Part shown: positions 6,258-6,669 of the stretch, in pieces
Layout of the letters: each line of letters begins with the position of its first letter
Numbering within the stretch: the stretch's first letter is position 1
DNA from: Comamonadaceae bacterium
Lineage (GTDB): Bacteria > Pseudomonadota > Gammaproteobacteria > Burkholderiales > Burkholderiaceae_C
Length of the DNA: 6,669 nt
Reading direction: 5' to 3'
Assembly: GCA_027490485.1 (NCBI GenBank)
Contig: JAIXYA010000232.1
Span: 1-6,669 of the forward strand
Notes under the pieces: model-generated
Database searches by the model: none
What the model saw: the letters and a program-made list of their open reading frames with translations, nothing else
Told to the model about the DNA's origin: nothing
Translations under genes and position numbers: made by a program

Positions 6258-6669
6258 CTAGGTTGACACTGGGATAAACCATGACAAAGCCTGCACAAAG
6301 GGACCATTCAGGATGACGGTGTCATGGTTGAGCACCCCTGCAGCTGAAACCCATACTAAATAAGGAACAACCAACAGGGAGGCCAAGCGGGATTCACGCC
6401 AGAGCCCCTGAATCAGCCAAATAATGCTCAGCCAAAGGAAAAGCCACTCCCACATCGCCCAATCGGGTCGTTGCAAATGGAAGTAGAAAAAGCTCCACAA
6501 AATATTGAGAGCACCGTTATAAAGGAACAGCCCCACCACCTTGCTGCGCCGGGCCAAAGTCGGCGCCTGATGCCACGCCAACCAAGCACTGATGGCACAA
6601 AGGGTGAATATCGAAGACCAAATAGCGCCAAAAGCAGCGTCTGGCGGTTTCCATGCAGGGTGCTTGAGC
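6258..6669 (-). CDS. tspO: TspO/MBR family tryptophan-rich membrane protein, 5' end outside window
   Basis: TspO proteins are five-helix membrane proteins that bind porphyrins, haem or sterols; in Rhodobacter TspO dampens photosynthesis and tetrapyrrole gene expression in response to oxygen. The frame is open to the window edge, so a TTG at 6581 is internal, not the start. The visible 136 residues begin LKHPAWKPPD, the Trp-Lys-Pro-Pro loop after helix 1. They continue with helix 2 (FGAIWSSIFTLCAISAWLAW, 13-32), helix 3 (VVGLFLYNGALNILWSFFYF, 44-63), helix 4 (WAMWEWLFLWLSIIWLIQGLW, 70-90) and helix 5 (ASLLVVPYLVWVSAAGVLN, 96-114). Thirteen tryptophans are present. Only helix 1 and a few residues are missing compared with the usual 150-160 residues. 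The C-terminal tail after VLN (NGPFVQALSWFIPVST) is longer and more hydrophobic than in many TspO proteins. Confidence 0.9.
   Translation of the reverse strand, partial: LKHPAWKPPDAAFGAIWSSIFTLCAISAWLAWHQAPTLARRSKVVGLFLYNGALNILWSFFYFHLQRPDWAMWEWLFLWLSIIWLIQGLWRESRLASLLVVPYLVWVSAAGVLNHDTVILNGPFVQALSWFIPVST

Noticed and set aside
6258..6581. Complete 107-residue TspO starting at a TTG (6581)
   Set aside because: The frame stays open to the window edge and the upstream residues (WKPP loop and helix 2) are clearly TspO, so the gene is longer and cut by the window.

Overview
The window reads as an ordinary chromosomal segment of a betaproteobacterium, most likely Comamonadaceae (Limnohabitans / Rhodoferax / Polaromonas type). 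That placement comes from recognising protein families and their style from memory, not from a search: a TakP/FcbT-type TRAP transporter, a Tat-exported SMP-30-like protein, a Tat-exported high-potential iron-sulfur protein (HiPIP) and a typical proteobacterial Dxs. All genes are intact except the two cut by the window edges. I see no tRNA, rRNA, CRISPR array, insertion sequence or phage gene. No gene-free stretch exceeds 300 bases; the longest are about 200 (5662-5860) and 168 (4363-4530), and both hold terminators and probable promoters.

Layout. On the + strand, 1-777 is the C-terminal part of a TRAP large permease (DctM). It converges on a minus-strand block and shares a bidirectional terminator with it (802-827). 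The minus-strand block, read right to left, is dxs (4362-2464), a TakP-like TRAP substrate-binding protein (2421-1342) and a DUF1993 protein (1332-826). Gaps of 42 and 9 bases without a terminator suggest one transcript. A TTGACA promoter lies just upstream of dxs. Further right, also on the minus strand, are three separately terminated genes: a partial tspO (6669-6258), a HiPIP gene (6163-5861), and a Tat-exported SMP-30/gluconolactonase-like gene (5661-4531) that ends in a very strong hairpin terminator (4474-4505).

How the genes may work together. The permease and the binding protein belong to the same TRAP subfamily (2-oxo acid / mannitol-chloroaromatic type) and are probably cognate, although they are transcribed convergently and separated by the DUF1993 gene. 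The binding-protein family includes a pyruvate/2-oxo acid binder, and Dxs consumes pyruvate, so the shared transcript may have a metabolic logic; this is inference. TspO, HiPIP and Dxs are three functions often tied to phototrophy or porphyrin and carotenoid metabolism, so the DNA beyond 6669 deserves inspection. The most unusual sequence-level signal is an 11-base perfect inverted repeat linking the HiPIP terminator to the Shine-Dalgarno region of the SMP-30-like gene. I did not find a clear candidate for an entirely new biological system.
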